Assembly (NCBI RefSeq): GCF_000218895.1
Contig: NC_015703.1
Coordinates: 1,673,501 to 1,737,500 of the forward strand
Source: Runella slithyformis DSM 19594
GTDB lineage: Bacteria; Bacteroidota; Bacteroidia; Cytophagales; Spirosomataceae
Direction: 5' to 3'
Length of the DNA stretch: 64,000 nt
Shown: one piece after another, positions 1 to 10,067 of the stretch
How positions within the stretch are numbered: position 1 is the first letter of the stretch
How the letters are laid out: each line of letters opens with the position of its first letter
Notes under the pieces: generated by a model
What the model saw: only the letters and a program-made list of their open reading frames with translations
Database searches by the model: none
Told to the model about the DNA's origin: nothing
Made by a program: the position numbers and the translations under genes

Positions 1-56
1 AGTTATGAATGATACTACCGCATTATCATATACCTACCCTACAAGGGGGAATTGAT

Positions 57-752
57 TCATCGCATCAATTCCCGCAGCACCTCCAGCGATCGTATCTCAC
101 CCAGTCCTTCCAAATGAATTTTGAAGTAAAAAAGAAGGGTATCCAGCAACTTTCCTCTTCGCTGCCGATCCAATGACAGAGGATATTCGAAAGGCATCAA
201 AATGAGATTTTGCATGGCCTCGCGCGCGAGTGCATCAAGCGTATGAGGATAGAGATTTTCTTTGAGCTGTTGCTCCATCTCATGGACGGTTTCGGCCCCA
301 AAACCCAAATAGAAGGCAAATTTTGCCAAAAATTGGAGATGAAAATTCTCAAAATGTTCGTTGGCCTCTTCCAAAAAGATGATTCCTTCCATCAAAAAAT
401 GAAACAGCGGCGGGTTGGCTTCTTCTTCGCGCAAGGTTTTGACCAGCATTTCGGTCTCAAACAGCGCAATGCTTGATTTGACAAAATCAAAAGGTAAACT
501 CCGAAACGGCAAACTACACTTTACTTCTGCCAGGCGATGAATGGTTTGCTCTTTATTTTTATGATAAACCACCAGGTCCAATAAAGTGAGCGGTTGAAAG
601 AGCGCAATGCGATTGGTTTTGGACTTGGCACTGCGGATGCCGTTGACGATGTAGCTTTGAATCCCAAAATCTTCGGTGTAAATTTTAACAATAATGGAAG
701 TTTCGCGGTAGCGAATATAATTGAGGACAATACCGCGTGTTTTGTGGAGCAT
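57..752 (-). CDS. recO: DNA repair protein RecO
   Basis: RecO works with RecF and RecR to load RecA on SSB-coated single-stranded DNA in recombinational repair, and it anneals complementary strands. The 231-aa product opens with MLHKTRGIVLNYIRYRETS, the usual start of the RecO OB-fold, followed by the helical C-terminal half; length is normal for the family. The reading frame is open for about 150 further codons upstream, but that part runs antisense into argB and does not look like RecO, so the ATG at 752 is the supported start. Only one cysteine is present, so I see no zinc finger of the kind found in some RecO proteins. It is divergent from argB with about 45 bp between the starts. Confidence 0.92.
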   Translation of the reverse strand: MLHKTRGIVLNYIRYRETSIIVKIYTEDFGIQSYIVNGIRSAKSKTNRIALFQPLTLLDLVVYHKNKEQTIHRLAEVKCSLPFRSLPFDFVKSSIALFETEMLVKTLREEEANPPLFHFLMEGIIFLEEANEHFENFHLQFLAKFAFYLGFGAETVHEMEQQLKENLYPHTLDALAREAMQNLILMPFEYPLSLDRQRRGKLLDTLLFYFKIHLEGLGEIRSLEVLRELMR

Positions 753-757
753 GAGTG

Positions 758-765
758 TAACTTTG
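758..765 (+). promoter_or_regulatory. Candidate -7 promoter element for argB
   Basis: TAACTTTG matches the Bacteroidota -7 consensus TAnnTTTG and sits about 32 nt before the argB ATG. A TTTG lies upstream at 741-744, but the 13-nt spacing is shorter than the usual 17-21, so only the -7 element is convincing. Confidence 0.4.
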
Positions 766-797
766 AAGCGAAAATAACACAAAATGTACAGATTCTT

Positions 798-1607
798 ATG
801 AAACCAAAGCTCTATGTGGTCAAGATTGGCGGAAATATAATCGACAATGCTGACGCGCTTCGTTCTTTTCTGACCTCCTTTGCGGCGTTGAAAGGCAATA
901 AGATCCTGCTCCACGGAGGAGGAAAAATCGCTACGCAAGTGGCTGAAAAGCTGGGAATCCCCACCGAGATGGTCGAAGGACGTCGCATTACCGATCATGC
1001 CATGCTTGATGTTGTCACGATGGTATACGGAGGATTGGTGAATAAAAACATAGTGGCTACGCTTCAGTCGTTGGGCAGCAACGCCATCGGGTTGACGGGC
1101 GCGGATGCCGGCCTCATTCGGGCGCACAAACGCCCCGTCAATGACCAAGTCGACCCCGCGATCGATTACGGTTTTGTGGGAGATATTGATGCCGTCAACG
1201 GCAAACAATTGACCGCATTTTTAAAAAGTAAACTGCTCCCCATCATTGCTCCGCTGACCTTTGACCCAAGCTTGGGCGTAATGCTCAACACCAACGCCGA
1301 CACCATGGCTTCGGCCGTGGCCGTTGGGCTCTCCGAAGTGTATGACGTTAATCTGGTCTATTGTTTTGAAAAGAACGGCGTATTGCTCGATGCCGACAAT
1401 GACGATACCGTCATTCCCGTATTGACCCCTGAACTTTATGCTACCTGCAAAACCGCAGGAGCCATTTATAAAGGCATGATCCCGAAGTTGGACAATGCCT
1501 TCGCCGCCCTGCGCAACGGCGTGGCGGAAGTGACGATCTGCCACGCCGACCAACTTCGGCAGGCCCTCACAAAAAAAACCGCGGGGACCAAACTGACCCT
1601 TGGGTAG
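798..1607 (+). CDS. argB: Acetylglutamate kinase (arginine biosynthesis)
   Basis: ArgB phosphorylates N-acetyl-L-glutamate, the second step of cyclic or linear arginine biosynthesis, in the cytoplasm. The 269-aa protein has the amino-acid-kinase landmarks in order: KIGGN near the N-terminus, the glycine loop LLHGGGKIATQVAEKLG, GLTGADAGLI in the middle, and the C-terminal GMIPKLDNAFAALRNGV that binds nucleotide and substrate. The frame is open further upstream, but those codons overlap recO antisense; the ATG at 798 gives the normal length. No other arg genes are next to it. Some Bacteroidetes use N-succinyl instead of N-acetyl intermediates, and the sequence does not let me decide which acyl group is used here. 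Confidence 0.93.
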   Translation: MKPKLYVVKIGGNIIDNADALRSFLTSFAALKGNKILLHGGGKIATQVAEKLGIPTEMVEGRRITDHAMLDVVTMVYGGLVNKNIVATLQSLGSNAIGLTGADAGLIRAHKRPVNDQVDPAIDYGFVGDIDAVNGKQLTAFLKSKLLPIIAPLTFDPSLGVMLNTNADTMASAVAVGLSEVYDVNLVYCFEKNGVLLDADNDDTVIPVLTPELYATCKTAGAIYKGMIPKLDNAFAALRNGVAEVTICHADQLRQALTKKTAGTKLTLG

Positions 1608-1664
1608 CATAACTCACCGTTATCCATTTTCCAATATTTCCATTTTCCAATACTCTTTAAACAC

Positions 1665-2126
1665 ATGACTCCCGAACAAAACCTTGCCAATCTGGGCATT
1701 ACCCTTCCTTCTCCTCCCGCCAAAGGCGGCGTGTATACCCCCGTCGTTGTGACGGGCAACTTAGCCTACGTTTCCGGCCACATTTCCTTAGACCTCGACG
1801 GCAGCCTGATCGCCGGCAAAGTAGGCCGCGACCTGACGGCCGAAGAGGCCAAAGAAGCAGCCCGCAAAACGGGGTATCTGTTGCTCGCCACGCTGCGCTC
1901 TTATTTCGGCAGCTTGGACAAAATCAACAAAGTGGTGAAGATATTAGGTATGATCAACGCCGTTCCCGAATTTGAGCAACATGCCTTTGTGATGAACGGA
2001 TGCAGCGAATTATTTGCCGAAATCTGGGGCGACGAAAAAGGCGTAGGTGCCCGCAGCGCCGTAGGTATGGGCTCGCTGCCGCGCATGTGCGCCATTGAAA
2101 TCGAAGTGATTTTTGAATTGGCCTAA
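1665..2126 (+). CDS. RidA/YjgF family protein
   Basis: RidA-family proteins are small cytoplasmic trimers; classical RidA hydrolyses reactive enamine/imine intermediates made by PLP enzymes. This 153-aa member is longer than classical RidA (about 128 aa) and resembles the YjgF/UK114-like subgroup that starts with an extra helix and a LPSPPAKGG-type segment. The substrate-binding arginine is recognisable in GARSAVGMGSLPR near the C-terminus, followed by the IEIEVIFE strand. It lies 57 bp after argB on the same strand and could be co-transcribed. The catalytic activity of this subgroup is not established, so deaminase function is only an inference. Confidence 0.85.
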   Translation: MTPEQNLANLGITLPSPPAKGGVYTPVVVTGNLAYVSGHISLDLDGSLIAGKVGRDLTAEEAKEAARKTGYLLLATLRSYFGSLDKINKVVKILGMINAVPEFEQHAFVMNGCSELFAEIWGDEKGVGARSAVGMGSLPRMCAIEIEVIFELA

Positions 2127-2137
2127 CGCTTATACGA

Positions 2138-2229
2138 GTTATCCGTTAACAGTTAATTGAATAAAAACCAACCGGTACGTACCGACTAAATTGTTTACTC
2201 GACGGACGGTTTTACTGTTAACGGATAAC
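2138..2229. repeat. 16-bp perfect inverted repeat between ridA-like gene and sprA
   Basis: GTTATCCGTTAACAGT at 2138-2153 is exactly complementary to ACTGTTAACGGATAAC at 2214-2229, with a 60-nt spacer. It lies between two convergent genes, so it may act as a bidirectional terminator, but the long spacer and lack of a T tract are unlike a simple terminator. It may be a copy of a dispersed repeat. Confidence 0.6.
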
Positions 2230-2238
2230 GGTTCCGGC

Positions 2239-5200
2239 TTACAACTCCGCAACATTAAACCGCACCTGTATTCCGCCCGCCGTGGTAGCCCTCCTGAAAG
2301 AGTTAAGCACGTACGGATTATTGAATGTGCGGTCAAAATAGAGTTGCAGACTCCATAATTTGCTGACGGTATAGCTTAGCTGCGGCCGCAGTTGGAAGTT
2401 ATAGTTGCCCGCAATGGCCGTAGGAGGCTCGTCAAAGCGGCGCTGAATGGCCCGCGTATCCCGAATGGTAAAGTTACACTGAAATTGCAGGTCATTTTTC
2501 AGTTTTTTAAACTCTCCATTGATACGGAACGGAATCCGTACATTGTTACGGGTCAGGCCCAAGGTAATGGTGACGTCACGGTTAAATAACTCGGCCACCT
2601 GCGAATTGGACAGGTTGAGCGATACATTTCGGTCCTGATTGTACGCAAAACGCATATCGATCTTGTTTTGTGTCCGTGCCCGAACGGCAATTAACGGCGA
2701 AAATTTCTCCGACAGTGAAATGGTACTCATCACAAAAATAGGAACGGCACTGCCGTTTTCGCCCGACAACAGCGCCAGTTGGTAATCCCGATTATCAAGC
2801 GTCAGGTACCTGGTATAGAGCTCGTTATAATCCAACGAAGAAGTAAAGCTTCCCACACTGTACGTAGATTGGTAGTTATGCTCCACGGTAAACGCACTGA
2901 AGACCTTCTTAAACCCGGGCAACTGCGAAAGGCCGTTATAATCTACCCGCCAATTGGGCAACGGAAAGCCCAAAAAGGGATTGACACGGGCTTTGGCAGG
3001 GTCTTTTTTCGGGTCGCGTCCGTTGTAAGCGGCAAAAAAGGCTGCGATCAGCACATCCTGTGAATTTTTGTTATATTCTCCTCCTTTGTATTCCGGGTTA
3101 GTGCGTTGTTTTTCCGTAAGAATTTTGACAAAATCCTCGCGATACGCTTTGAATTGCTCAAAAATAGGCGAGCTGTTATCGTCATTGATCTTGGCAAACG
3201 CCGTACGAAACGACATGAACGACATCTGGAAGTTACCGGTCCTGACCGGGCTTTGGATTTGGTACATGTCACGGTTGGTTGAATCACTGACCCGATAAAA
3301 CATCCGGTATTCATCGCCGCGAGTCAATTGGGCGCTGATCTGAATTCTAAAATCTTTGAACGGCTCCAAACGGGTATTAATTCTGAACGTCCGGTTGTCG
3401 GTCTGCACAAAAGGCACGTTCAGCATGGTACTTTTCGTCAGATTTCCTTTCGCCGCCGCATCGTAAAGGACCTTGGTGCTTTGTTTGCCCACGATAAATC
3501 CTGTCAGCGAAGTAGGGCGGGTACCGTCCATTCCCCAAAAACCCGGATTGGAAGGCAAAAACCCGGGCAGGGTGGTGGTGACCATCCGGGTATAATCCAC
3601 GTCTATTCCGCGCACGGTCATGAGCAGGCGCGTCAGGTTTTTGAGTACTTTGCTGGGCTCCCGGCTGATCTCTTCGTCGTCACCGGGACTGCGGGCAAAG
3701 TTTTTACGCGGAGGAGAAGGATTATTGGCAAAACGCAGATAGCGCAGTTTATTGTACAGCTTCACAAAATCGACTTTTCCCCGAATCCCCTGCTCCCGGC
3801 CATTGCGAAGGATATTTCCCAGAAGGAAATTGTCAGAATCGGTCAGTCGGTAGCCGCCCGCCTGAAACGCCGGATTCTGGCTTGCACCATATCCATAACT
3901 ACCGGTATTACCCATGCCAAAACCATTGCTCCCTCCAAACGATGACATGCCCGACGAAAAGGATGAGCCCGATAAATTCGATGAATTATACACAGACCCG
4001 GTAGAATAATAAGAGGTAATCGGCGAAAACTGGTACATGATGTTATGACTGTAATCGGCCGTCATCCAGTCCAACAAGGGAATTTTTTCGAGCGGCAGGC
4101 GGTAGGTCAGGCGTATTTTCTGGTCGAAATTTTTCATTCGTCCCAAGCTTCTGAAATTACGCCAAACGATATCCTGTTTGGTTTGTGTATTGATATCACC
4201 TTCCGGCTCGTCCACCACGGCATTGGCCAAAGCGCTGTAGCTCAACACCACATTTTTGGTCAGGTTCCAGGAGAGGTCATAGCCTCGGTTGAACAGAAAA
4301 TATTTTTCAAACAAAGGAGCCTGATTGGCATCCGTCAGGTCGGCACTACGATAGAGCGTACGGATAAAACTCCGATCGGCATCAAACCGGATGGCTATTT
4401 GAGTAGGAAGCAATGAAAGGTTGAAATCTTTCAAAAGTTCCAAATAAGGCCGTTCCAGGCTTTTCACCGTACGGAAAGGCTCCCAAGAGCGCTGCGGGAA
4501 GCCGTACTGGTAGATGATTCCGCCTCGGTATTGGCGCTGGGCATAATCGGCAATGGTGCTGGTGCGCCGGGTTTGTTCATTATAGGCATACGTAAACGCC
4601 AAATTTTCAAAGTCCCAGAAGTGACGCTTGGCGTTGGGACCTACTTTGGTTTTACGTACGTTGGAAAAGTTAAACCCGCGCCGCTCGGCCCGTTCCGTTG
4701 TGGCGTTTTCGAGCTGCGCCCGCCGGGGGTCATTTTCGGCGTAGTTCGCCAACGACATCGCCAAAGGCGTATCCGGGTCATAAGGGTTAAAATGCGGTCT
4801 TACGTCGCGCAGGTCGTAGTTGACGTACAACGGAATTTTAAACCCCCATTTTTCGGGCAAAAACTTATCCAACGCTAAGGCTGCCGAAAGGTTAAATTCA
4901 CGGGTATTGTCGCGGGAGCGGTCGGTGAGTTTTTGCTGAACTCCGCCAAACCCGAACGTCGTATATTTTCCGGCCATCTGTACCGTTCCCAGATCCGCCA
5001 GTTTAATGTCGGCCCGGGCAACGGCCGCCGTCCCCGACTGATTGTCAAAGCCCTGTACGTGCATTTCGTTGACCCAAATACAAAAACTTTTGGGTTGCTG
5101 GTCGGGAGTACGCGGATTGCGCATACCGATCATGATCACCATCACGTTGCTCAGGTCAGGACGCCCCACTACCGTAATCCGATAGACGCGGCCCAATGCA

Positions 5201-8200
5201 TCCTGTTTAGTGACGGTATACGGCGCGGAGATCGCACCACTCGCCTGGCGGTCGCGCTCGGCTTTGGCCTCAATCAGCCACGGAATCTCAATGTCTATTT
5301 CATTTTGCTGCGGCCAAACGCGTTCCGGATCGTCGACGTTCGGCGGCGTGGCCTGTAAATTCGTCACCTCAATTTCGTAGTAATGTTCCGACACATCCGT
5401 TCCCAAACGCATAAACGCCGATACCTGACCGTTTTCATTTTGGTCATTCTGCATGTGGACAAACATTTTGAGGCGTTCGCGGAAAAGCAGGTTTTGGCTC
5501 GTCACGTTCTTGAAGGCCGCTCTGGAATCGCCATCCCGCAGGTTGGTCACGCAAAGGCTCATGGCCTGTTCGTTCAGCGGACGTTGGTTGGGCGTGGTGT
5601 AGTCTACATCGCGTTGCCATCCCGGAGGCACGGCATACAGGTTTCTTCCCTGCCCGCCGGAATTACCCGGGGCGCTGTTTTCTTCCACGCTGACGGTCGC
5701 GATCTTAAATTGGGCATCGTACGGCTCAGGTACTTCCTGCAATCCGCGGGCGTTGAGGTCGCCGGTATATTTACGGTATTGCGTGGCCACCATTTGAAGT
5801 TGTGCAAAACGCAACACGACGGGCTGTTCCCAATCGGTCATGTACATGCGCACAAAACGAATGGATTTGAAGCCGTTGATATTGCCCACTTTACGCGTAA
5901 ATTCCCGTACGGGAATCCGAAACAGGTACCAGTTTACTTCTTCACGGGCTCCGTTGGGGGCGCTTACTTTATCTACAATGTACGGTTTTCCAACGTCCAG
6001 CTGTCCGGGTTTAAGGTCTACTTCGTATTCATAATACGCTTCCTGATCGTTGATGGTATTATCGGTATTCAGGTCTTCTCCATCCGGCAGGTTGGTGGCG
6101 GCGGGTGTCACTTCGTTGTTGCTCTGAAACTCGGGCGTGTTGTTTTCTACACCCATAAAGTTTTTATAGCGTTCTACGATCTTCTTATTGGCGCTGTCGG
6201 CTTTGGCGCTGAAATAAAATTCAAAGTCATCGCCCGCAGGGTCAGTAAGAATTTGATTGCGAGCTTCCGTTTTGAGCGTGGGCGGCAGGTTCTGAAGGAA
6301 GTTTTGGTGGAAGGTCCGTTCTTCGGCATTGCTCAACCCATCCAATCCAATGTCCTGTTTTGAACGGGCACCCGGCTCATTGGTAAAGGCATTGATAATA
6401 TATTGCTGACGCGTTGAATAGCCCCAAGCCGATTGGGCCACGTTAGGCGTTTGCGTTCCGCCGGCTGTAGTTCTTTTTTCGTCGATCGGCAAGCCGTTCT
6501 CAAAATCATAGCGGCCGTTTTTGACCACATCTTCCGAAATCTCGCCCAGGTTAAAATAGAGCTTTCCCCCCGTAGTGTTATTGGTATTGGTTACTCCATC
6601 ACGAATTATCCCGTTGGGTCCTTCTTTGAAAGGATCCATCAACCAAAACTCCAGAATTTCAACGTTCGCATTGTCAAAATCTACGTCTGAACCAATGGCT
6701 CGGGTAATGGCCCCAAAGTTTTTGCGCGGGTTTCGGAGCCTACCGTCGGGATCAAGGTCGGTATTAAAATTATACATTCCCCGTTCGCGCGGGAAATAGG
6801 CCACATCCAGAATATTTTCGGGCAAATTGACCAGATATTGACCGCGTCCTTTAAAGATATCCTGCGGGGTAAAAAGCCGTTCGTAGAAATTGTTAAAGTC
6901 CTGCGTCGTGATATTAGGTCTGAAACTCAAGCCTGCCTGCGCCTGGGGCGAGAACGTAATGTCAATGGTATAAGCGGATATTTTAGCGCGGTTATAGGCA
7001 TATTCCAGCGGATTGGCAGGCGTGCCCTGCGGAAATTGCTGCGGCGTGCCGCCCATCCGCCAGCGCGTAGGCTGACGGGTGAGGTCAAATTGGGTACGCG
7101 CCGATTCAAAATCATCGACCATGATACGGTTTCTGACCTGCGGGTGCAGGCCCGCAAACGACTGCGCGATCTCTCCCTGAAACTGAATGCCGGAAATCTC
7201 TTTGGTTTGCAGCAGCGGCAGTTTATCCAGCAACTTTGTCAGAAAACGGGACTCTTTGCGGAAAGTGAGGTCGGCCCCGATGATGCTGTTATTGACGGGG
7301 TCGTTGCCCAGCGCGGCGCGGGTCAGAAAGCCCGGCGGCGTTTCGCGCATGTTCATGGCGGTCATACCGATCTGCATGTCCCGATTGACCACGTAGTTGA
7401 GGCGGGTTCCGAACAATCGACGAATCTGATTCTGAAACAGGTCGGGTTGCTCATAACATATTTCAATGTCCCGTCCTGAATTGACCACGCTTTCGTTGAT
7501 CAAACGTACCGAACCGGATTGCCCCTCAACGGCATAGTCGATACCCTGCTGCAGCTGCACTCCGCCGGCACGCACGGTCACTGATTTTTCCGATACCCCA
7601 AACGGTAACTGCACCGCTGCTCCTCCCGAAGAACCCTGAAAACTTCCTTTTAAGAAGTATTTGTTTTTTTCGGTGACCTGCTGCGCATCAATTTGTGTGG
7701 TACGATACAGTTCGTTGAAAACGTATTTATTGGCCAATACCTGATCGCTGCTGAACTGCTTTGCCAAATTTGACCCAAAAGGCTCTAACACCGGGAAAAT
7801 AATGCGCCCAAAACGACTGTCAATGGTGACGTTATCTACAAAGTCAAAATTTCCGTCTCCAATGGCTTTGCCCGAATTGTCCAAGACGGGATCATTGAGC
7901 GGATTGAGTTTATCTAAGCCCATCACGCGCAACAGCGGCACGTTGGCGATCGGCCCTTCCTGTAAGTTGGGATTATCAATACCGGTCAAGTCATCTTTAT
8001 AAATCACCCGCATCTGAAAGTTTTGCCGTCCTACCTGCGTGGTATTCAATGAGTAAATGTTTTTCATCATCAAATTCCACATCGGGTGATTTGTGTTGTT
8101 ACGAATCGTCGATGATTTCAACAGTTTCAACACCAATACCTCATCGTCGCGGCGGGCCTGATAATCTTCGGTGAGCTCCCCTACTTTATATTTTTGTCCG

Positions 8201-9840
8201 TTGAGCGTATATTCATAGGCCACGGCCAGGATCTCATCATTGCGCAGCGGTGTCAACAATGAAATGTAGCCCAATTCCGGCTGGAACTTAAATTCTCTTT
8301 CGTTGAGTTTACGGGCCCCTCTCAACAGATCATAATCATCGCCGCGACGCAGGTTATAGCGGCTGTCGAGCGCAAAACTCGTTTTATCCGCTTCGCGAAG
8401 TTCATTATCAGACGTTACCCGCTGGAATAGACCGTTGCTTTTGTTATTGACGGGCTGGGCAGCCGCGATGGGGGCCAGGTTTGGATTGGTGCTGTTGACG
8501 GGCGCCGACTCTCCCAAATCGGAAAAACCTACGATGTTGCGCAGGGTTTCGGTGTTGTTGGTTCGGTTGGTAACGTACACCTCCAAACGGGTGATGGTCA
8601 CCCCTGACATGATCATCGGCAGATTGCTCAGCCAGCGTTCATAATTGTTTCTGAAAAAATACGACAGAAAGAAGTGGCGGTTTTCATCGTAGGCGTCGGC
8701 CCGAAGTTCAAACGGGCGATTTTGCACCCCGCCGCGCAGCGTAATACACTGCTGTTTAGAGCGTTGTTGCGAAGCCACTAGGGTGGTGGTCAAGCGCCCA
8801 AACCGCAGATCGACCTTCGCCCCGAACAGGTTCTGTACGCCGGGAATCAACTGCGACGGGATTTGCCAGTTGATATTTCCCGCCTGAATTCCCTGAATGA
8901 TGCTTTCATTTTCGGGAATATAATTTTGCGGTCCGGCTCCCAGCCCCCCGAACGGATTCTGACTGAGCCCGCCGTTAAGGCCGCCATTCTGCCCTAAACC
9001 CTGCGCTCCGTTTTGCCCCAACCCGGCCGCATTGGGAAGATTGGATGCATTGGGAAGATTGGCAGAATTGGTAGGAAGGTTGCCCGGACGGTAATCCAGT
9101 TTGAACTGATTCTCAAAATTAAAACTCGACTTGGTATCAAAGTTGGTCAGCATTCCCAGCTTATCGCCGATCTTCCCGTTGAAGTTAATATTGATTTGCT
9201 CATTAAACAGAAAGTTCGTCGATCTCCTCTGACGGATAGGCACTTGCGGATTGTCAATGTTTTGGTGCAACACACCGAAGTCCAGCAGCACAAACCCATT
9301 GGGCTTAAAATCAACGAGATTGCTGCCGAAGATGCGGTCAAGGCCCGGAGGCAAGTCCAGTTTAGGCAACACCCCCCGGGCACCGAGCGCTCCTTTGCCA
9401 TCCTGTTTGGAAGAATAATCGCGCCAAAGGTAGTTAAAGACCCGTTTGTCCTGAAGTTTTTGAAAATCTTCGTAACTCATGGTCAACGGATCACGATAAT
9501 TGAGAGGCGGCAGCTTCACGTCGCCGATCCGCTCATAGATCGTAATACGGCCATTGGTATCCAACCTGAAATCATTGGAAAGGGCCTTGGGCTCTTTCAG
9601 AAAAAAGGTAGAACGGGGCGGAGTATAAATAAAGCGGTTACCGATGCGATCATTCCACCGCGAATAGAGCAATCGCCGACTTTGGCGGTCGTTGCGGCTT
9701 GTATCCTGAACGGCAGGTCGACGGTTGGTCGGTTGTTGAGCAACCCCTATTGACACAGACAGCCACAGAGCCGCTAAAAGCCCGATGGTAATGTATGATT
9801 CAGTAGAGATAAGGTAAAGCTGTTTTCTGATAATTCCCAC
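2239..9840 (-). CDS. sprA: SprA/Sov, outer-membrane translocon of the type IX secretion system
   Basis: SprA is the giant outer-membrane beta-barrel through which T9SS cargo crosses the outer membrane; in gliding Bacteroidetes it is needed for surface adhesin secretion. The product is 2533 aa, slightly longer than the roughly 2400 aa usual for the family. It begins with a signal peptide ending near VSIGVAQQ, and the frame starts with GTG at 9840, three codons after an in-frame TGA, so no earlier start is possible. Many aromatic and arginine-rich strands and a final RFNVAEL fit an outer-membrane barrel. Two low-complexity stretches stand out: an Asn/Gly/Leu-rich one near residues 255-305 and a Ser/Gly/Tyr-rich one near residues 1945-1990. 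The common neighbour ruvA is not adjacent. Confidence 0.96.
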   Translation of the reverse strand: MGIIRKQLYLISTESYITIGLLAALWLSVSIGVAQQPTNRRPAVQDTSRNDRQSRRLLYSRWNDRIGNRFIYTPPRSTFFLKEPKALSNDFRLDTNGRITIYERIGDVKLPPLNYRDPLTMSYEDFQKLQDKRVFNYLWRDYSSKQDGKGALGARGVLPKLDLPPGLDRIFGSNLVDFKPNGFVLLDFGVLHQNIDNPQVPIRQRRSTNFLFNEQININFNGKIGDKLGMLTNFDTKSSFNFENQFKLDYRPGNLPTNSANLPNASNLPNAAGLGQNGAQGLGQNGGLNGGLSQNPFGGLGAGPQNYIPENESIIQGIQAGNINWQIPSQLIPGVQNLFGAKVDLRFGRLTTTLVASQQRSKQQCITLRGGVQNRPFELRADAYDENRHFFLSYFFRNNYERWLSNLPMIMSGVTITRLEVYVTNRTNNTETLRNIVGFSDLGESAPVNSTNPNLAPIAAAQPVNNKSNGLFQRVTSDNELREADKTSFALDSRYNLRRGDDYDLLRGARKLNEREFKFQPELGYISLLTPLRNDEILAVAYEYTLNGQKYKVGELTEDYQARRDDEVLVLKLLKSSTIRNNTNHPMWNLMMKNIYSLNTTQVGRQNFQMRVIYKDDLTGIDNPNLQEGPIANVPLLRVMGLDKLNPLNDPVLDNSGKAIGDGNFDFVDNVTIDSRFGRIIFPVLEPFGSNLAKQFSSDQVLANKYVFNELYRTTQIDAQQVTEKNKYFLKGSFQGSSGGAAVQLPFGVSEKSVTVRAGGVQLQQGIDYAVEGQSGSVRLINESVVNSGRDIEICYEQPDLFQNQIRRLFGTRLNYVVNRDMQIGMTAMNMRETPPGFLTRAALGNDPVNNSIIGADLTFRKESRFLTKLLDKLPLLQTKEISGIQFQGEIAQSFAGLHPQVRNRIMVDDFESARTQFDLTRQPTRWRMGGTPQQFPQGTPANPLEYAYNRAKISAYTIDITFSPQAQAGLSFRPNITTQDFNNFYERLFTPQDIFKGRGQYLVNLPENILDVAYFPRERGMYNFNTDLDPDGRLRNPRKNFGAITRAIGSDVDFDNANVEILEFWLMDPFKEGPNGIIRDGVTNTNNTTGGKLYFNLGEISEDVVKNGRYDFENGLPIDEKRTTAGGTQTPNVAQSAWGYSTRQQYIINAFTNEPGARSKQDIGLDGLSNAEERTFHQNFLQNLPPTLKTEARNQILTDPAGDDFEFYFSAKADSANKKIVERYKNFMGVENNTPEFQSNNEVTPAATNLPDGEDLNTDNTINDQEAYYEYEVDLKPGQLDVGKPYIVDKVSAPNGAREEVNWYLFRIPVREFTRKVGNINGFKSIRFVRMYMTDWEQPVVLRFAQLQMVATQYRKYTGDLNARGLQEVPEPYDAQFKIATVSVEENSAPGNSGGQGRNLYAVPPGWQRDVDYTTPNQRPLNEQAMSLCVTNLRDGDSRAAFKNVTSQNLLFRERLKMFVHMQNDQNENGQVSAFMRLGTDVSEHYYEIEVTNLQATPPNVDDPERVWPQQNEIDIEIPWLIEAKAERDRQASGAISAPYTVTKQDALGRVYRITVVGRPDLSNVMVIMIGMRNPRTPDQQPKSFCIWVNEMHVQGFDNQSGTAAVARADIKLADLGTVQMAGKYTTFGFGGVQQKLTDRSRDNTREFNLSAALALDKFLPEKWGFKIPLYVNYDLRDVRPHFNPYDPDTPLAMSLANYAENDPRRAQLENATTERAERRGFNFSNVRKTKVGPNAKRHFWDFENLAFTYAYNEQTRRTSTIADYAQRQYRGGIIYQYGFPQRSWEPFRTVKSLERPYLELLKDFNLSLLPTQIAIRFDADRSFIRTLYRSADLTDANQAPLFEKYFLFNRGYDLSWNLTKNVVLSYSALANAVVDEPEGDINTQTKQDIVWRNFRSLGRMKNFDQKIRLTYRLPLEKIPLLDWMTADYSHNIMYQFSPITSYYSTGSVYNSSNLSGSSFSSGMSSFGGSNGFGMGNTGSYGYGASQNPAFQAGGYRLTDSDNFLLGNILRNGREQGIRGKVDFVKLYNKLRYLRFANNPSPPRKNFARSPGDDEEISREPSKVLKNLTRLLMTVRGIDVDYTRMVTTTLPGFLPSNPGFWGMDGTRPTSLTGFIVGKQSTKVLYDAAAKGNLTKSTMLNVPFVQTDNRTFRINTRLEPFKDFRIQISAQLTRGDEYRMFYRVSDSTNRDMYQIQSPVRTGNFQMSFMSFRTAFAKINDDNSSPIFEQFKAYREDFVKILTEKQRTNPEYKGGEYNKNSQDVLIAAFFAAYNGRDPKKDPAKARVNPFLGFPLPNWRVDYNGLSQLPGFKKVFSAFTVEHNYQSTYSVGSFTSSLDYNELYTRYLTLDNRDYQLALLSGENGSAVPIFVMSTISLSEKFSPLIAVRARTQNKIDMRFAYNQDRNVSLNLSNSQVAELFNRDVTITLGLTRNNVRIPFRINGEFKKLKNDLQFQCNFTIRDTRAIQRRFDEPPTAIAGNYNFQLRPQLSYTVSKLWSLQLYFDRTFNNPYVLNSFRRATTAGGIQVRFNVAEL

Positions 9841-10021
9841 GATTCTTCAGCGGTCTGGGTACTCAAATCCTTAACGGCTAAAACCTTGCCAATCGTCTCT
9901 GAGCGATAAACTATTTTTAAGAAAGTGGGGTAAAGATAGAAATCAAGGCACGACAAACGCAATTTTCGGCAAAAAAAGGCATATTTGGACGAAGAATTAG
10001 CTTAAACCATACAGACAAGAA

Positions 10022-10045
10022 GAGACCGCCCGTTAAGACAGTCTC
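10022..10045 (-). terminator. Strand-specific hairpin after purH
   Basis: Read on the minus strand this 24-nt segment folds into a 10-bp stem (GAGACTGTCT with GGGCGGTCTC, including three G-T pairs) closed by a TAAC loop, followed by TTCTTG. On the plus strand the wobble pairs become mismatches, so it suits the purH transcript only. The T tract is weak. Confidence 0.45.
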
Positions 10046-10067
10046 ATTCTTTTCAACGGTGGGTCTG

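Noticed and set aside
594-797. N-terminal extension of argB
   Set aside because: The extra 68 codons run antisense to recO and do not resemble acetylglutamate kinase; the ATG at 798 gives the family length.
753-1208. N-terminal extension of recO
   Set aside because: These codons are antisense to argB and have no RecO similarity; the family start is at 752.
1623-1652. Short direct repeat TCCATTTTCCAATA upstream of the RidA-family gene
   Set aside because: Two AT-rich copies 16 bp apart are too short and simple to assign a role.
5383-6363. 326-codon ORF antisense to sprA
   Set aside because: It mirrors the codon structure of sprA on the other strand and has no recognisable domain, as do several shorter ORFs there.
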